From positions 43,328 through 107,327 of the forward strand of contig CALSLN010000007.1 of NCBI GenBank assembly GCA_943787205.1: a stretch of DNA of 64,000 nt. The letters are read 5' to 3'. This document shows positions 28,903 through 38,276 of this stretch, one piece after another. Each line of letters begins with the position of its first letter. Position 1 is the first letter of the stretch. The stretch is from an uncultured Rhodospirillaceae bacterium (GTDB taxonomy: Bacteria; Pseudomonadota; Alphaproteobacteria; Rhodospirillales; Rhodospirillaceae). The translations under genes and the position numbers were made by a program. Under the pieces are notes generated by a model, which saw only the letters and a list, made by a program, of their open reading frames with translations, ran no database searches and had not been told where the DNA came from.

Positions 28903-30657
28903 CTATAGACGTTTGGTCAATTTAAATAAATTGCCAACGCCGGTTGGAGGCTCAACAAAAATCGCCTCATCTGTAACGGATTTAATGAGGTGAACCCCAA
29001 GCCCTCCGGGGCGGACCTCGTCTAAATCTCGCGATTTAATTTTTGATTGGTCTACTGGCTCAGCAAAGTCCATCAGGTGAACAATCAGACTGGACCCCTC
29101 GCGGATAAAATCCACCACAATATCGCCTGGCTCATCCCAGCCATTGTAAGCATGCCGAATCACGTTCTGGCAGGCCTCGTCAACAGCCATGACAAGATCA
29201 ACGGTCCATAGCTCATCGGCCCCGCAGAATGCAGCAGCCTGCTCTGTACCGGCACGGACAACCTTAAGTCGGTCGGCCTTTGCCGGAACGCGTATTCGCA
29301 AAATTTGCCCTGAGACCGCATCATCGCTTTCGGGCACCGGGGCCCCCGAAGGTTTTTTGTCGGACGACCCAGAATCCTGAATGACGACCATGGTCAGGTC
29401 ATCACGCAAGGATTGACCCGGCAGACGCACCGCGCCTGTTATCGAGTTCAACTGCAGATCAGGGCTTTCTCCGGCATGCTCACGAATGAGCGCACGGGCT
29501 CCGTCGATACCCAACATCCCACCGCCAAATGTCGTGGCTTCGGTTAACCCATCAGTGAAAATATAGAACGAACCACCGGCGAGATCGATTTCCTGTGAGG
29601 GATACCCTTCTGGGCCCGCGATCCCGGCCATGATGCCAAGTGGTGGCGCTTCAGCCTCAAAAAACGTGAATTGTTCGCCATAGCCATCCAAGAGCAGCGG
29701 TGGCTCATGCCCAGCGTTGGCCATGAGGATTTTTCCCGTTGAAGGATCAAATAGCCCGCCCGCCATGGTCACAAACATTCCGTGTGTGCCGGTTTCACAC
29801 AACTCACTGTTAATCGCGTCAAACAATCGACCGGGGTTCTCTGTCGCCTTGGCCAGGCACCGAAACAGGCTTGATGTCTTGGCCATAAGAAGCGCCGCGT
29901 TCATGCCTTTACCGGATACATCACCCACGTTGAACCAAATGCGCCCGTCAGAAAGGGGTAAAATATCGTAAAAATCGCCCGAGACACTGCGTGCAGCCAT
30001 GTTGATGCCATGGATTGGAAACTCAGGACCTCCGGCTGGCGGCAAGAGCTGTCTCTGAATTTGGGCGGCCAACTCAAGTTCGTGGCGCTCGCGTTCTTGG
30101 GTCACGAGTTGTTGGGTTAGCCGGAAGTTATGAATGGCGAGCGTCGCCGCACCGGCAAGCGTTTCAAGGAGGGTCAGATCATCGCTACCGAAGAGACCGT
30201 CACCACTCTTTTTGTTGATGATCTCAATGCATCCAAGGCAGTCGTCACCCAGAGACAACGGAGCACACAAAATCGACTTCGTCGTGAAACCCGTCTGTTC
30301 GTCGACCATCGCGCCAAAGTCAGCATCCTTCGAGACATCACGAACCATCTGACCTGAGCGATCATTATAAACGCGCCCAACGATCCCAGCATCAGACGGG
30401 ATGCGAAGTCCCGTAATATCAACAGGGCCGGCACAGGCGGAGCAGACCAACTCTTTTCCGTTGTCATCAATGAGAAAGAGAGAGGCCGCTTCAGCCCCGA
30501 CATATTTCATGATCCGCTCAAGGCCGGTCTTTGCCATAACGTCGGCATCACGGGTCGCGGTAAACTCACGTGTCATTGCCGCGATCAGGCCGAGGTGATT
30601 ACGCACCTCACCGCCGCCTGCTACGTCTTGAATGATTTCGTCTACTGCATCTGACAT
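28903..30657 (-). CDS. GAF - PP2C (SpoIIE/RsbU) - histidine-kinase-like ATPase protein
   Basis: A 584-residue signalling protein with three domains. A GAF sensor domain covers about 25-180 (FLIDDNGKELVCSACAGP). A PP2C-type SpoIIE phosphatase covers about 210-410, with metal-binding acidic residues in SGDFYDIL, GDVSGKGMNAALLM and FTDGLTEATT. An RsbW-like ATPase domain covers about 445-584, with the N-box VDEACQNVIRHAY and the G-box GGLGVHLIK. It thus combines the phosphatase and kinase activities of a partner switch in one chain. Its obvious substrate is the STAS protein encoded 36 bases downstream. Confidence 0.93.
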   Translation of the reverse strand: MSDAVDEIIQDVAGGGEVRNHLGLIAAMTREFTATRDADVMAKTGLERIMKYVGAEAASLFLIDDNGKELVCSACAGPVDITGLRIPSDAGIVGRVYNDRSGQMVRDVSKDADFGAMVDEQTGFTTKSILCAPLSLGDDCLGCIEIINKKSGDGLFGSDDLTLLETLAGAATLAIHNFRLTQQLVTQERERHELELAAQIQRQLLPPAGGPEFPIHGINMAARSVSGDFYDILPLSDGRIWFNVGDVSGKGMNAALLMAKTSSLFRCLAKATENPGRLFDAINSELCETGTHGMFVTMAGGLFDPSTGKILMANAGHEPPLLLDGYGEQFTFFEAEAPPLGIMAGIAGPEGYPSQEIDLAGGSFYIFTDGLTEATTFGGGMLGIDGARALIREHAGESPDLQLNSITGAVRLPGQSLRDDLTMVVIQDSGSSDKKPSGAPVPESDDAVSGQILRIRVPAKADRLKVVRAGTEQAAAFCGADELWTVDLVMAVDEACQNVIRHAYNGWDEPGDIVVDFIREGSSLIVHLMDFAEPVDQSKIKSRDLDEVRPGGLGVHLIKSVTDEAIFVEPPTGVGNLFKLTKRL

Positions 30658-30708
30658 GGGATCAACTATGCCCGGAACTACGAGAGAGGTAAATCTCGTG
30701 ATGCATGC

Positions 30709-31746
30709 TCACGGCTGTTCCGTCCGCTCAATGAGCCGCTCAAACAAACTTATGTACGCAGACACGACCGTATTTTCTGAAAACGACTCAGCAACGCTAG
30801 ATCGTCCCCCGGACACCAGACTCTGCGAAAAAGACGAGTCACGAAGGAGTTTACCAACTGCCGCAGCCATCGCGACCGGGTCACCCACTGGAACGAGAAT
30901 ACCGTTCGTCCCAGACTCGATTAAGAAACTGGGGCCTTCGCTGGCAGCAGCCACGATTGGGGTTCCTGCCACCCACGCATTGACGATGACATTGCCGAAG
31001 GGCTCATGACGGGACGAAACAAGACACACATCAGCGGCAGCCAAGAGGCCTTCTCGATCGTCGCGCCAACCCAAGAACCGCACGCGGTCGGCCACGCCAA
31101 GCGAGTCTGCCAACGTCCTTAAAGCGGCATCGCAGGACCCCTCACCAGCGATCCACAAAAATGCATCAGGCAAATGGGCTAACGCAGAGATCGCGACATC
31201 AATCGCTTTTGTCTCTTCCAGACGGGCAAGCACCAACAAAACAGTTGCGTCGTCCGGCGTGTCTAAAGACCGGCGAGAGACCAGGACGCTATCGGGTGCT
31301 GGCGCAAAATTGGGAATGTAGTCGACACGACCTTCTGGCCATCCATTCTCGATACAGTGCCGGACCAGGTCCGGCGTATTGCAAACCAAGTGATCACAGG
31401 ACTGGTAATATTTTAGATCGTAGTACCCGCCAAGGCGCCCGACATTAATCCAAGATCCGGACGCAGAGTAGCGCGCCGCCCTATTCATCCAGGCCAGATT
31501 GATGTCCGGGTCAAAATCCAACGACGCACGTTTAACCCGCGATTTAGACCAAAAATCCAATGGACCGCCCATGCGGACTTCCGTGACGCCGCAGCCGAAC
31601 TGGACCAATTGATGACTCCGGTCCGAGTACGGCCTTGTTATCGCGTGCTGCTCAACACCCCGATCAGAGAGCCCCGCCGCCAAATCGACAAAGAACCTTT
31701 CTGCACCGCCATGACGGCCGCCAGCAATTGTATGGAGAAGACGCAT
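30709..31746 (-). CDS. Glycosyltransferase (GT4-like)
   Basis: A 345-residue GT-B fold glycosyltransferase from the ATG at 31746, which has GAGG upstream. The N-terminal GGRHGGAERFFVDLAAGL loop is the typical donor-side glycine motif. The C-terminal domain has VLLVLARLEETKAIDVAI, WIAGEGSCDAALRTLA and SSRHEPFGNVIVNAWVAGTP, matching the E-x7-E region of GT4 enzymes. It is likely to act on lipopolysaccharide or exopolysaccharide. The divergent neighbour is a lipid A-type acyltransferase. Confidence 0.9.
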   Translation of the reverse strand: MRLLHTIAGGRHGGAERFFVDLAAGLSDRGVEQHAITRPYSDRSHQLVQFGCGVTEVRMGGPLDFWSKSRVKRASLDFDPDINLAWMNRAARYSASGSWINVGRLGGYYDLKYYQSCDHLVCNTPDLVRHCIENGWPEGRVDYIPNFAPAPDSVLVSRRSLDTPDDATVLLVLARLEETKAIDVAISALAHLPDAFLWIAGEGSCDAALRTLADSLGVADRVRFLGWRDDREGLLAAADVCLVSSRHEPFGNVIVNAWVAGTPIVAAASEGPSFLIESGTNGILVPVGDPVAMAAAVGKLLRDSSFSQSLVSGGRSSVAESFSENTVVSAYISLFERLIERTEQP

Positions 31747-31865
31747 AAACCTCGGTGCCCAGACCAACGCCCTTATGGACGTTTCCGGACTGTACCCCAA
31801 CACTGGCTTGCCGTAATAGACTGACTGTCCTTGGTTTCCGCCTTGCTATGGAAAAATAAACCGTT

Positions 31866-32771
31866 ATGGCCCGACAGGCGCTCGCAAAACCGGTCCAATA
31901 CCGACTCGAAGCCATATTGGCCTACGGGCTTTTCGGACTATTCCGTTTACTCCCGATTGATGGGGTGTCCTTCTTTGGGGGTAAACTTGCTGGGTGGTTT
32001 GGCCCAATGAGCCGCGCCCATCGCACGGCCCGACGCAACCTCACCCACGCACTGCCCGGTTTAGCGGAAAGAGAATACCAAGCGATTCTTGCCGACGTAT
32101 GGAACAACTTCGGACGGGTGATGGTGGAGTACGCCACTTTGTCCCGACTGGGGACGAAAGCAGAATCAAACCGGGTTGAGGTCATTGGCCTGGAGCACAT
32201 TGCCGCCCTAGCCGAGAGCGGCCGACCGACATTGATGTTCGCCGGCCATCTCGCAAACTGGGAAGTTGCTGCGTTGGCCGTGGGCTGGAATGCCGCGCCT
32301 CCGGCTCTGGTGTATCGGGCGCCTAACAATCCACTCATTGAGGGTTTGCTCCAGAGCGCACGTGGACACGCCACATCGGCTTTGATTCCAAAAGGCGCAG
32401 GCGGTGCACGGACAATCATGCGTATTCTTAAAGCTGGCGGCTTTGTGCAAATGGCTGTGGACCAGAAAATGAATACGGGCCTCGCGATTCCCTTCTTTGG
32501 GCGGGATGCAATGACTGGCGACGCCATCGCAAGATTAGCATTGCGATACGATTGCGCCATTCTACCTGCTCGTTGTGAACGTCTGGATGGTTGCCGGTTT
32601 CGGGTAACCTTCGAGGAACCCTGGTATCCTGAAGACACAGGTGACCAAGACAAAGATGTTCGCACCACACTTATTAAAATCAATCAAACCATCGAAGAAT
32701 GGATCAGAAAAAAACCAGGCCAATGGCTTTGGTTGCACAATCGCTGGCCACGTGAAGAGAACAACAAGTGA
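31866..32771 (+). CDS. LpxL/HtrB-type lysophospholipid or lipid A acyltransferase
   Basis: A 301-residue membrane-associated acyltransferase. The catalytic H-x4-E motif lies in FAGHLANWEVAAL, and the later MAVDQKMNTGLAIPFFGR segment is typical of the HtrB/LpxL family that adds secondary acyl chains to lipid A. The C-terminal PGQWLWLHNRWPREE is also characteristic. It overlaps the next methyltransferase gene by four bases. Confidence 0.93.
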   Translation: MARQALAKPVQYRLEAILAYGLFGLFRLLPIDGVSFFGGKLAGWFGPMSRAHRTARRNLTHALPGLAEREYQAILADVWNNFGRVMVEYATLSRLGTKAESNRVEVIGLEHIAALAESGRPTLMFAGHLANWEVAALAVGWNAAPPALVYRAPNNPLIEGLLQSARGHATSALIPKGAGGARTIMRILKAGGFVQMAVDQKMNTGLAIPFFGRDAMTGDAIARLALRYDCAILPARCERLDGCRFRVTFEEPWYPEDTGDQDKDVRTTLIKINQTIEEWIRKKPGQWLWLHNRWPREENNK

Positions 32772-33754
32772 CGTCGCCAAGCTTCAAAGGCCGCACTATT
32801 TCGTGCCCATTGTGCGCGAGTGACAAACTGGTCCGGGTTGGCGAGCGGGATAGGCACGGCAGCGCACTTACCACAGATCTGTGCCAGCGCTGTGGCCATG
32901 TGTTTACGAATCCGCAACCTACAGAAACCGATCTCGACGCGTTTTACACGGAGCGGTACCGCTCGGCCTACAAGGGCGTGGTGACACCAAAAAAGAAGCA
33001 TGTATATCGCGCCGGCTTACGCGCACTGGAACGGCTGGAACGGCTCTCACCGATCCTCAATCCAGGAAACAAAATTCTTGACGTCGGCGCAGGCGGCGGT
33101 GAATTCACATACCTTATGACAAAGGCTGGGTATACGACCCAAGGCATTGAGCCAAACCGCGGTTACGCAGAATTTGCAAAGGCAGAGTACAGCGTCAACA
33201 TACAAGTCGGCACGGTCTCTGACTTAGCGACACCCGACATGACGTGGGACGTCATTACGCTACACCATGTCTTTGAGCATTTGGCAGACCCCGTTGCCGT
33301 CCTCAAAGGTTTAGCGAGCCTCCTCAGCGAAAATGGCGTGATCGTTATAGAGGTGCCAAACGTCGAGGCACGGTATCACGGACCCAAACGCCGTTTTCAT
33401 TTCGCCCATCTACACACGTTCTCAAAAGAGGGCCTGACCCTCGCAGCAAATAGTGCTGGTCTATCGACTCAAGACACCACCCTTCAACCGAACACAAACC
33501 ACATCAATAGCATCTTCCGTAAGTCGGCATCGCAAGCACCAGACTTTGACGAGGTCATCGCCCACCGAATTCACCGGCACCTTCTGGCCGATACGCCAAT
33601 GCGAGACCTCCTGACCAGCCGACCCTACCGCCGCCTTTGGGCGAATCTAAACAGACCGTTACGAGAGAAACGCGCTTTGATGCGCCTCAATGCACAGACC
33701 AACGCTAGAGACATACTCGACGCCATGTTCGATCCAATCTTAAAACAGCAATAG
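32768..33754 (+). CDS. Zinc-ribbon class I SAM methyltransferase
   Basis: A 328-residue protein starting at a GTG overlapping the acyltransferase stop. An N-terminal four-cysteine knuckle (CPLCAS and CQRCGH, about 13-40) is followed by a methyltransferase domain with motif I ILDVGAGGGEFTYLM and the HHVFEHLADP segment. This layout is common for methyltransferases in surface glycan clusters and fits its place after the glycosyltransferase and acyltransferase genes. The acceptor is unknown. Confidence 0.88.
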   Translation: MTSPSFKGRTISCPLCASDKLVRVGERDRHGSALTTDLCQRCGHVFTNPQPTETDLDAFYTERYRSAYKGVVTPKKKHVYRAGLRALERLERLSPILNPGNKILDVGAGGGEFTYLMTKAGYTTQGIEPNRGYAEFAKAEYSVNIQVGTVSDLATPDMTWDVITLHHVFEHLADPVAVLKGLASLLSENGVIVIEVPNVEARYHGPKRRFHFAHLHTFSKEGLTLAANSAGLSTQDTTLQPNTNHINSIFRKSASQAPDFDEVIAHRIHRHLLADTPMRDLLTSRPYRRLWANLNRPLREKRALMRLNAQTNARDILDAMFDPILKQQ

Positions 33755-33846
33755 GTTTGCACGTCACGGTGACCACCTTGCCCGCAACCAGTGCATAGTT
33801 TTACGGTGAGGGCATAATTTTTGTCCCACGCATGGGAGCGTCAATC

Positions 33847-35244
33847 ATGCTTAATCGCCGCAAATTTATTCAGGCATCAGCGGTCGCAACCGCAACAACA
33901 CAGATACCGAAACGTGCCCGTGCTCAAGCTCCAACCGATGTGATCGTTATCGGAGCAGGGCTATCAGGCCTGAACGCGGCCATTCAATTAGAAGACCTCG
34001 GCTTCTCCGTTACCGTTCTCGAGGCACGAGATCGCGTTGGGGGTCGGGTATTTACGCTCACCAACAAACCTGAAATGCCAGAGAGTGGTGGATCAGAGAT
34101 CGGCCCGATGTATGCGCGGATCATGAGCGCCGTTGATCGGTTCAACCTGAAGCTTGAGCCTTGGCAGATCAGCACACTCAACTTCATGATTCACGCTGGT
34201 GGACGAGCAACATCGATGGCTGACTGGGCAGACTCACCGGCAAACCCATTATCTGACCCAATCAAAGCGATACCACCATTCGGTCTAACACGAGCTTTCA
34301 TGCCGCGCGACACTGGGTTGCCAGAATTGGACAGCTGGCTCGAGCCCGCGTTCAACAAAGACGATAAGTCTTTACGCGAACACTACGTTGCCCGCGGCGC
34401 GAGCCCAGAAGCATTGCGATACTTACAGCTTGCTGCCCAAGCAGATGATTTAAGCAACGAGTCCTATCTCTGGAATATGCGCAAAGCGCGTGTCTCATCG
34501 TTCGAACTCACAGGGGGGCCGTTCAATCTCGTTGTTGGCGGCATGAGTCGAGTTCCACAAGCGATGGCGAACGCTCTTAACGGTGACGTACGTTTAAACA
34601 CTCCAGTTTCTGCGATCTCACAAGATAAGAGCGGCGTGCAGGTCACCACATCCACGGGAGAGAATCTAAACGCCCGCTACGTCATTTCCAGTGTGCCATT
34701 AACAACCTTGCGATCCATCGCGCTAGAACCCGCACTGCCGGCGCTTCAAAAAGAAGCGGTGACGTCAATCCCTTACGGCCAAGCAACCAGTGTATTTTTG
34801 AAGGTCAAAGAACCATTCTGGGACGTGGATGGACTAGGGTCTTCCCTTTGGTCTGACGGTCCTATCGGACGCGCCTACAATTGGGCCACACCAAACGGTA
34901 AATACATTTGGGTTTTCCTAAACGGAATCGTTAGTTACGCCATTCGCACGTGGAACGATGACGACATTATGGCTTATGTCCTTCGTGAACTTGCGGCGAT
35001 ACGGCCAAGCACCGTCGGTCGCGTGGAAGGCATCGCCGTTCGGAACTGGAGCAATGATCCCTACACGAAAGGAACCTACGCCTATCGCGCGCCGGGCCAA
35101 ATTGCGAAGTACGGCAACGTCATTGCCAACCCACATGGGCGCCTCCATTTTGCCGGCGAACACACCGCCATTTTCCAGCAAGGCATGGAGGGCGCAATGG
35201 AGTCTGGAGAACGAGCCGCTTTCGAAATCTTCGACCGCACGTAG
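33847..35244 (+). CDS. Tat-exported flavin-containing amine oxidase
   Basis: FAD-dependent amine oxidase (465 aa from ATG 33847, with GGGAGC upstream; an ATG at 33832 is less likely). A twin-arginine leader (LNRRKFIQASAVATA) precedes the dinucleotide-binding motif VIGAGLSGLNAA and the second FAD motif EARDRVGGRVF. The C-terminus has the FAD-binding GRLHFAGEHTAIFQQGMEGAMESGERAA split over the usual positions. It probably oxidises amines to aldehydes, ammonia and peroxide in the periplasm. The next genes are a GntR regulator and a ferredoxin. Confidence 0.92.
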   Translation: MLNRRKFIQASAVATATTQIPKRARAQAPTDVIVIGAGLSGLNAAIQLEDLGFSVTVLEARDRVGGRVFTLTNKPEMPESGGSEIGPMYARIMSAVDRFNLKLEPWQISTLNFMIHAGGRATSMADWADSPANPLSDPIKAIPPFGLTRAFMPRDTGLPELDSWLEPAFNKDDKSLREHYVARGASPEALRYLQLAAQADDLSNESYLWNMRKARVSSFELTGGPFNLVVGGMSRVPQAMANALNGDVRLNTPVSAISQDKSGVQVTTSTGENLNARYVISSVPLTTLRSIALEPALPALQKEAVTSIPYGQATSVFLKVKEPFWDVDGLGSSLWSDGPIGRAYNWATPNGKYIWVFLNGIVSYAIRTWNDDDIMAYVLRELAAIRPSTVGRVEGIAVRNWSNDPYTKGTYAYRAPGQIAKYGNVIANPHGRLHFAGEHTAIFQQGMEGAMESGERAAFEIFDRT

Positions 35245-35335
35245 GACAAATCGCTCCTCGCCAAAACCTCGGGGCTGCGCAAACACGATATTTGTCATAA
35301 CGTCATATCAAATGTCGAAGAAGGATTCGGGCTCC

Positions 35336-36124
35336 ATGACGCCACTGACCGCTAATTCAATGACGGAAGCCCAGAAGCTGCCGCGATATTACCAAGTGTA
35401 TCTGACGCTACGAGACTGGATTCACAATGGGAACTACCGCACTGAAACTCAGCTTCCTACCGAATCAGAACTTTGCGAAACCTTCGGCGTTTCACGAATC
35501 ACGGTCAGAAAAGCTGTCGACCTCTTAGCAACGGACAAACTGGTCCGTCGAGAGCAGGGTCGCGGCACATTCGTAACCGGAAATGATGCAACCCCGCCCC
35601 TCACTGGAGACATGGGACAAGTTCTAAAGCGTATTGATTCTCTAGCCCAGCGGTCCCAGGCCAAGAACATCATTATTGAACAGAAGCCTGCCGATGCCGA
35701 AACCTGCGTCGACCTGCATCTAGAAGATGGCGCTGAAGTAACCTGCGTATCTTTGGTTCGGGTTCTTCAAGGCAAAAAGATTGGCAGGTCATCGACCTAC
35801 TTCCCGATCGATCTAGGCGTCGATGTCGGAACGGACGAAATCAACGCGTTGTCGTTAGTCAGCATTCTCGAACAAAAAGGGATCGATATTCTGAGCGCTG
35901 ATCAACTCATCGGCGCGACGTTAGCAGACATGCACGATGCTTCAGTCCTTGGTTGTACCGTCGGGACACCTTTGGTTCGCATTCGGCTCATCGTATTTGA
36001 TACGAATTACCGCCCGGTTGAGCGGCATGACGCTGTGTATCTGGCTGATTTTTATCAGCACCGCATTCACTTGGTGCGGGAGCCAGGTACCTTAGGCGGC
36101 TTTAAGTGGTCCCACAGCGACTAA
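35336..36124 (+). CDS. GntR-family transcriptional regulator with UTRA domain
   Basis: A 262-residue regulator; ATG 35336 has AAGGA ten bases upstream, and ATG 35312 is an alternative. An N-terminal winged helix (about 15-75, TESELCETFGVSRITVRKAVDLL and REQGRGTFV) binds DNA. The C-terminal UTRA effector domain (about 95-255) ends in FYQHRIHLVRE. HutC-subfamily members usually sense a small catabolite. It sits between the amine oxidase and the ferredoxin gene, and probably controls part of the 36.6-46.9 kb locus. Confidence 0.92.
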   Translation: MTPLTANSMTEAQKLPRYYQVYLTLRDWIHNGNYRTETQLPTESELCETFGVSRITVRKAVDLLATDKLVRREQGRGTFVTGNDATPPLTGDMGQVLKRIDSLAQRSQAKNIIIEQKPADAETCVDLHLEDGAEVTCVSLVRVLQGKKIGRSSTYFPIDLGVDVGTDEINALSLVSILEQKGIDILSADQLIGATLADMHDASVLGCTVGTPLVRIRLIVFDTNYRPVERHDAVYLADFYQHRIHLVREPGTLGGFKWSHSD

Positions 36125-36139
36125 CAGAGCGGTCAGAAA

Positions 36140-36457
36140 TTATTCTTCTGGCGCAATAACGATCGTTAAACCATCTAGCTCGTCAGTCATCGTAACCTGG
36201 CAACTCAGCCGTGAGTTGGCTGACTGGTAGCTTTCCGTTTCTTCAACAAGTTCCTGCTCATCTTCCGACTTCGCTGGAAGCTTGTCCGCCCAGGCGTTGT
36301 CGATGAAAATGTGGCACGTGGCGCAGGAGCAGCAACCGCCGCAAATGGCCTCTACATCCATGTCGTTATCACGCAGAATTTCCATCAGCGTCGCACCAGC
36401 TTTGGCTTCAATTTGATGCGCGTCACCGGCGCGATTTGTCACATTGATAATGGCCAT
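36140..36457 (-). CDS. 2Fe-2S ferredoxin, adrenodoxin/plant type
   Basis: A 105-residue electron carrier. The cluster ligands follow the C-x5-C-x2-C...C pattern in ICGGCCSCATCH and RLSCQVT. An adrenodoxin-like acidic region (SEDEQELVEETESY) is present. The ATG at 36457 is preferred over a GTG at 36469. It could supply electrons to the Rieske oxygenase encoded at 43.9 kb, since no dedicated ferredoxin is encoded next to that gene; this is inference. It converges with the GntR gene. Confidence 0.92.
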   Translation of the reverse strand: MAIINVTNRAGDAHQIEAKAGATLMEILRDNDMDVEAICGGCCSCATCHIFIDNAWADKLPAKSEDEQELVEETESYQSANSRLSCQVTMTDELDGLTIVIAPEE

Positions 36458-36590
36458 TGGGGATATCACTCCGAGCTCAGAAAGATTGATGTGGGTTGTG
36501 ATACGGCTGGTACCCCATTGGCGGGTCAGCGGGCAACCCTTTTGGTCATTTTCTGAGAATGGACGTCTAGCGGAACTGTCACTTTATCCC

Positions 36591-36610
36591 CCGATATCGG
36601 CGCCTATACT
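36591..36610 (+). promoter_or_regulatory. Possible promoter/operator of the methyltransferase cassette
   Basis: The perfect palindrome CCGATATCGG (36591-36600) is followed directly by cgccTATACT, a good -10 box at 36605-36610. No good -35 box is at the right distance, so a regulated promoter is possible. It lies about 30 bases upstream of the cassette's first start codon. Confidence 0.25.
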
Positions 36611-36641
36611 TGGAGAAATCTAAGCACTAGGAGACACCCCC

Positions 36642-37791
36642 ATGCTTTTACCCCCCTCGCCAAGCAACCCATGGCATGACGCCAGATTGGTCCCACGACG
36701 ACAAGTCCCGCCAAGCGTTTCAACGCAGCCTACGAGAATGCGTTATTCGCGACCTGTCTAACGGCAGCCGCCTCGTGTTTGAAAATCAGGTGAGCCCCAA
36801 GTTTGAGAAAGAAAACGGGCGCCCCTTCCAAAACAGGCAGGAAATCAAAGCGGAAATGCGTAAAGAGCCATTCTATCAGGCACACCTAAGCATCCAACGC
36901 GCCGCCCAGGAACTGATGTGGGCCTCCGTGACCTACTCCCTAGACCGGCAGATTGACGGGATGATGGCCAAGGCTAAACAGTCCAGCGACACGCTAGGCA
37001 GCCTGACCATCAACCCCGACATGCCGATACCCAAGTACATCGACAGCCTGGATATTCACTGTATGCCGGGTGGCTACACGACTGACCTCTGTGACGGTGA
37101 CATCTCAGCAGGTGCTATCTACGACAAGGGTTCATACATGTATGGCAGTGGTCGCGGTGGCCCTTACGGTGATCGCTCCGGCCAATCCATCGTCAATTAT
37201 TTAAAGCGCGAGCACCCAGATTTCGCACCAAAGCGCATTCTCGATATGGGCTGTGCAACCGGCAACAACACCGTGCCCTTTTGCGATGCCTATCCTGACG
37301 CGGACGTGCACGGCATTGAACTTGGGGCAGCGTTGCTAAGGTATGGCCATGCCCGCACCGAGTCCCTAGGTAAGGCGATCCACTTCAGCCAGCAAAATGC
37401 AGAACAAACGAATTTTGAAGACGAGTCTTTCGACCTAATCGTATCCTGCATCATCTTTCATGAAACGTCTCGTAAAGCGCTGCCACGTATTATCGCCGAA
37501 ACCCGGCGCCTCTTAAAACCAGGCGGGCTGATGGTTCACTTGGAAGCGGGGCAGTTCGAGAACTTCGATCTCTGGCGCCAGACTGTGTTTGATGCGGAGA
37601 CTTACAACAACAACGAACCGTTCTGGTCGACATACCGCGACATGGATCTAGAAGCGGTTATTGCCGAGGCCGGGTGGTCAGACGGCACGGCTCATCTCCA
37701 CCTTGAACCTTTCGGGCACGCCCCCGTTACATCATCGAACAAGTCGCAGAAGAACATGCTGGGCTTCTGGTTCATGGTTGGACAAAAGTAA
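36642..37791 (+). CDS. SAM methyltransferase with extra N-terminal domain, copy 1 (likely +1 frameshift near its start)
   Basis: The uninterrupted frame begins at ATG 36676 without a ribosome site. However, ATG 36642 has a perfect AGGAG eight bases upstream; removing one C from the run of six at 36651-36656 connects it and gives 382 aa with a start (MLLPPRQATHGMTPDW) that aligns with copy 2. An N-terminal domain (about 1-165) carries FENQVSPKFEKENG and HCMPGGYTTD. The methyltransferase domain has motif I ILDMGCATGNNTVPF, then IIFHETSRKAL, and ends with NNEPFWSTYRDMD. Function unknown; followed 9 bases later by a small acidic protein. Confidence 0.82.
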
Positions 37792-37800
37792 GGATACGCT

Positions 37801-38160
37801 ATGACCGAAACAACGAAAGTGCGCGTTCCCCAAACCGCCAAAGGGCACCGACCAACATTCTTTGAGGACCCAACCAACGACCGGATCATGGCAATGATGA
37901 CGTCAATGATCACAGAGATGTGGGTTATGCGGGAAAGACTCGACACCGTCGAAGCGTTGGCGGCCAAGAAGGGTGTCTTCCTGGAAGAAGAAATTGAGCA
38001 GTTCGAGCCCGACCCGGATCGTGCGGAAGAACGGGAACGTATGCGACAAGAATTACTGAGCCGTGTTTTCTATGTTTTCCAAGAAGAGGCAGAGGACATT
38101 GCACGCGGCGACACACCGGAGTCGTACGAAGACGCCATAAATACCAGCGCGGACCGCTAA
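37801..38160 (+). CDS. Small acidic helical protein, copy 1 (methyltransferase partner?)
   Basis: A 119-residue protein not recognised as a known family. It has a conserved N-terminal motif RPTFFEDPTNDR, a predicted helix with RERLDTVEAL, and a strongly acidic, charged C-terminal half (DPDRAEERERMRQ). It lacks a signal peptide and membrane helices, so it is cytoplasmic. The gene at 39537 is a clear paralogue (RPYFFDDP and RERLDTVERL). Both follow a methyltransferase of the same type, so a role as partner or activator subunit is proposed. Confidence 0.8.
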   Translation: MTETTKVRVPQTAKGHRPTFFEDPTNDRIMAMMTSMITEMWVMRERLDTVEALAAKKGVFLEEEIEQFEPDPDRAEERERMRQELLSRVFYVFQEEAEDIARGDTPESYEDAINTSADR

Positions 38161-38276
38161 ACCAGAGCCTAGACCATACGTTAGCCGTCAAAGCGTCGGC
38201 GAACCTTGCATCCGTGCGGTTGAGCACTAGATTGATGACCATCTATCGTGCTTGACCGTTTGCGGAGCGTCGACCC

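Noticed and set aside
31922..32683. A 253-residue open frame on the minus strand opposite the LpxL-type acyltransferase
   Set aside because: It lies entirely antisense to a strongly conserved gene, has no ribosome site or family motif, and its composition is a mirror of the sense gene.
34958..35311. Extension of the GntR regulator ORF back into the amine oxidase gene
   Set aside because: The first 118 residues overlap the conserved amine oxidase C-terminus in another frame; ribosome sites and family limits support a start at 35336 or 35312.
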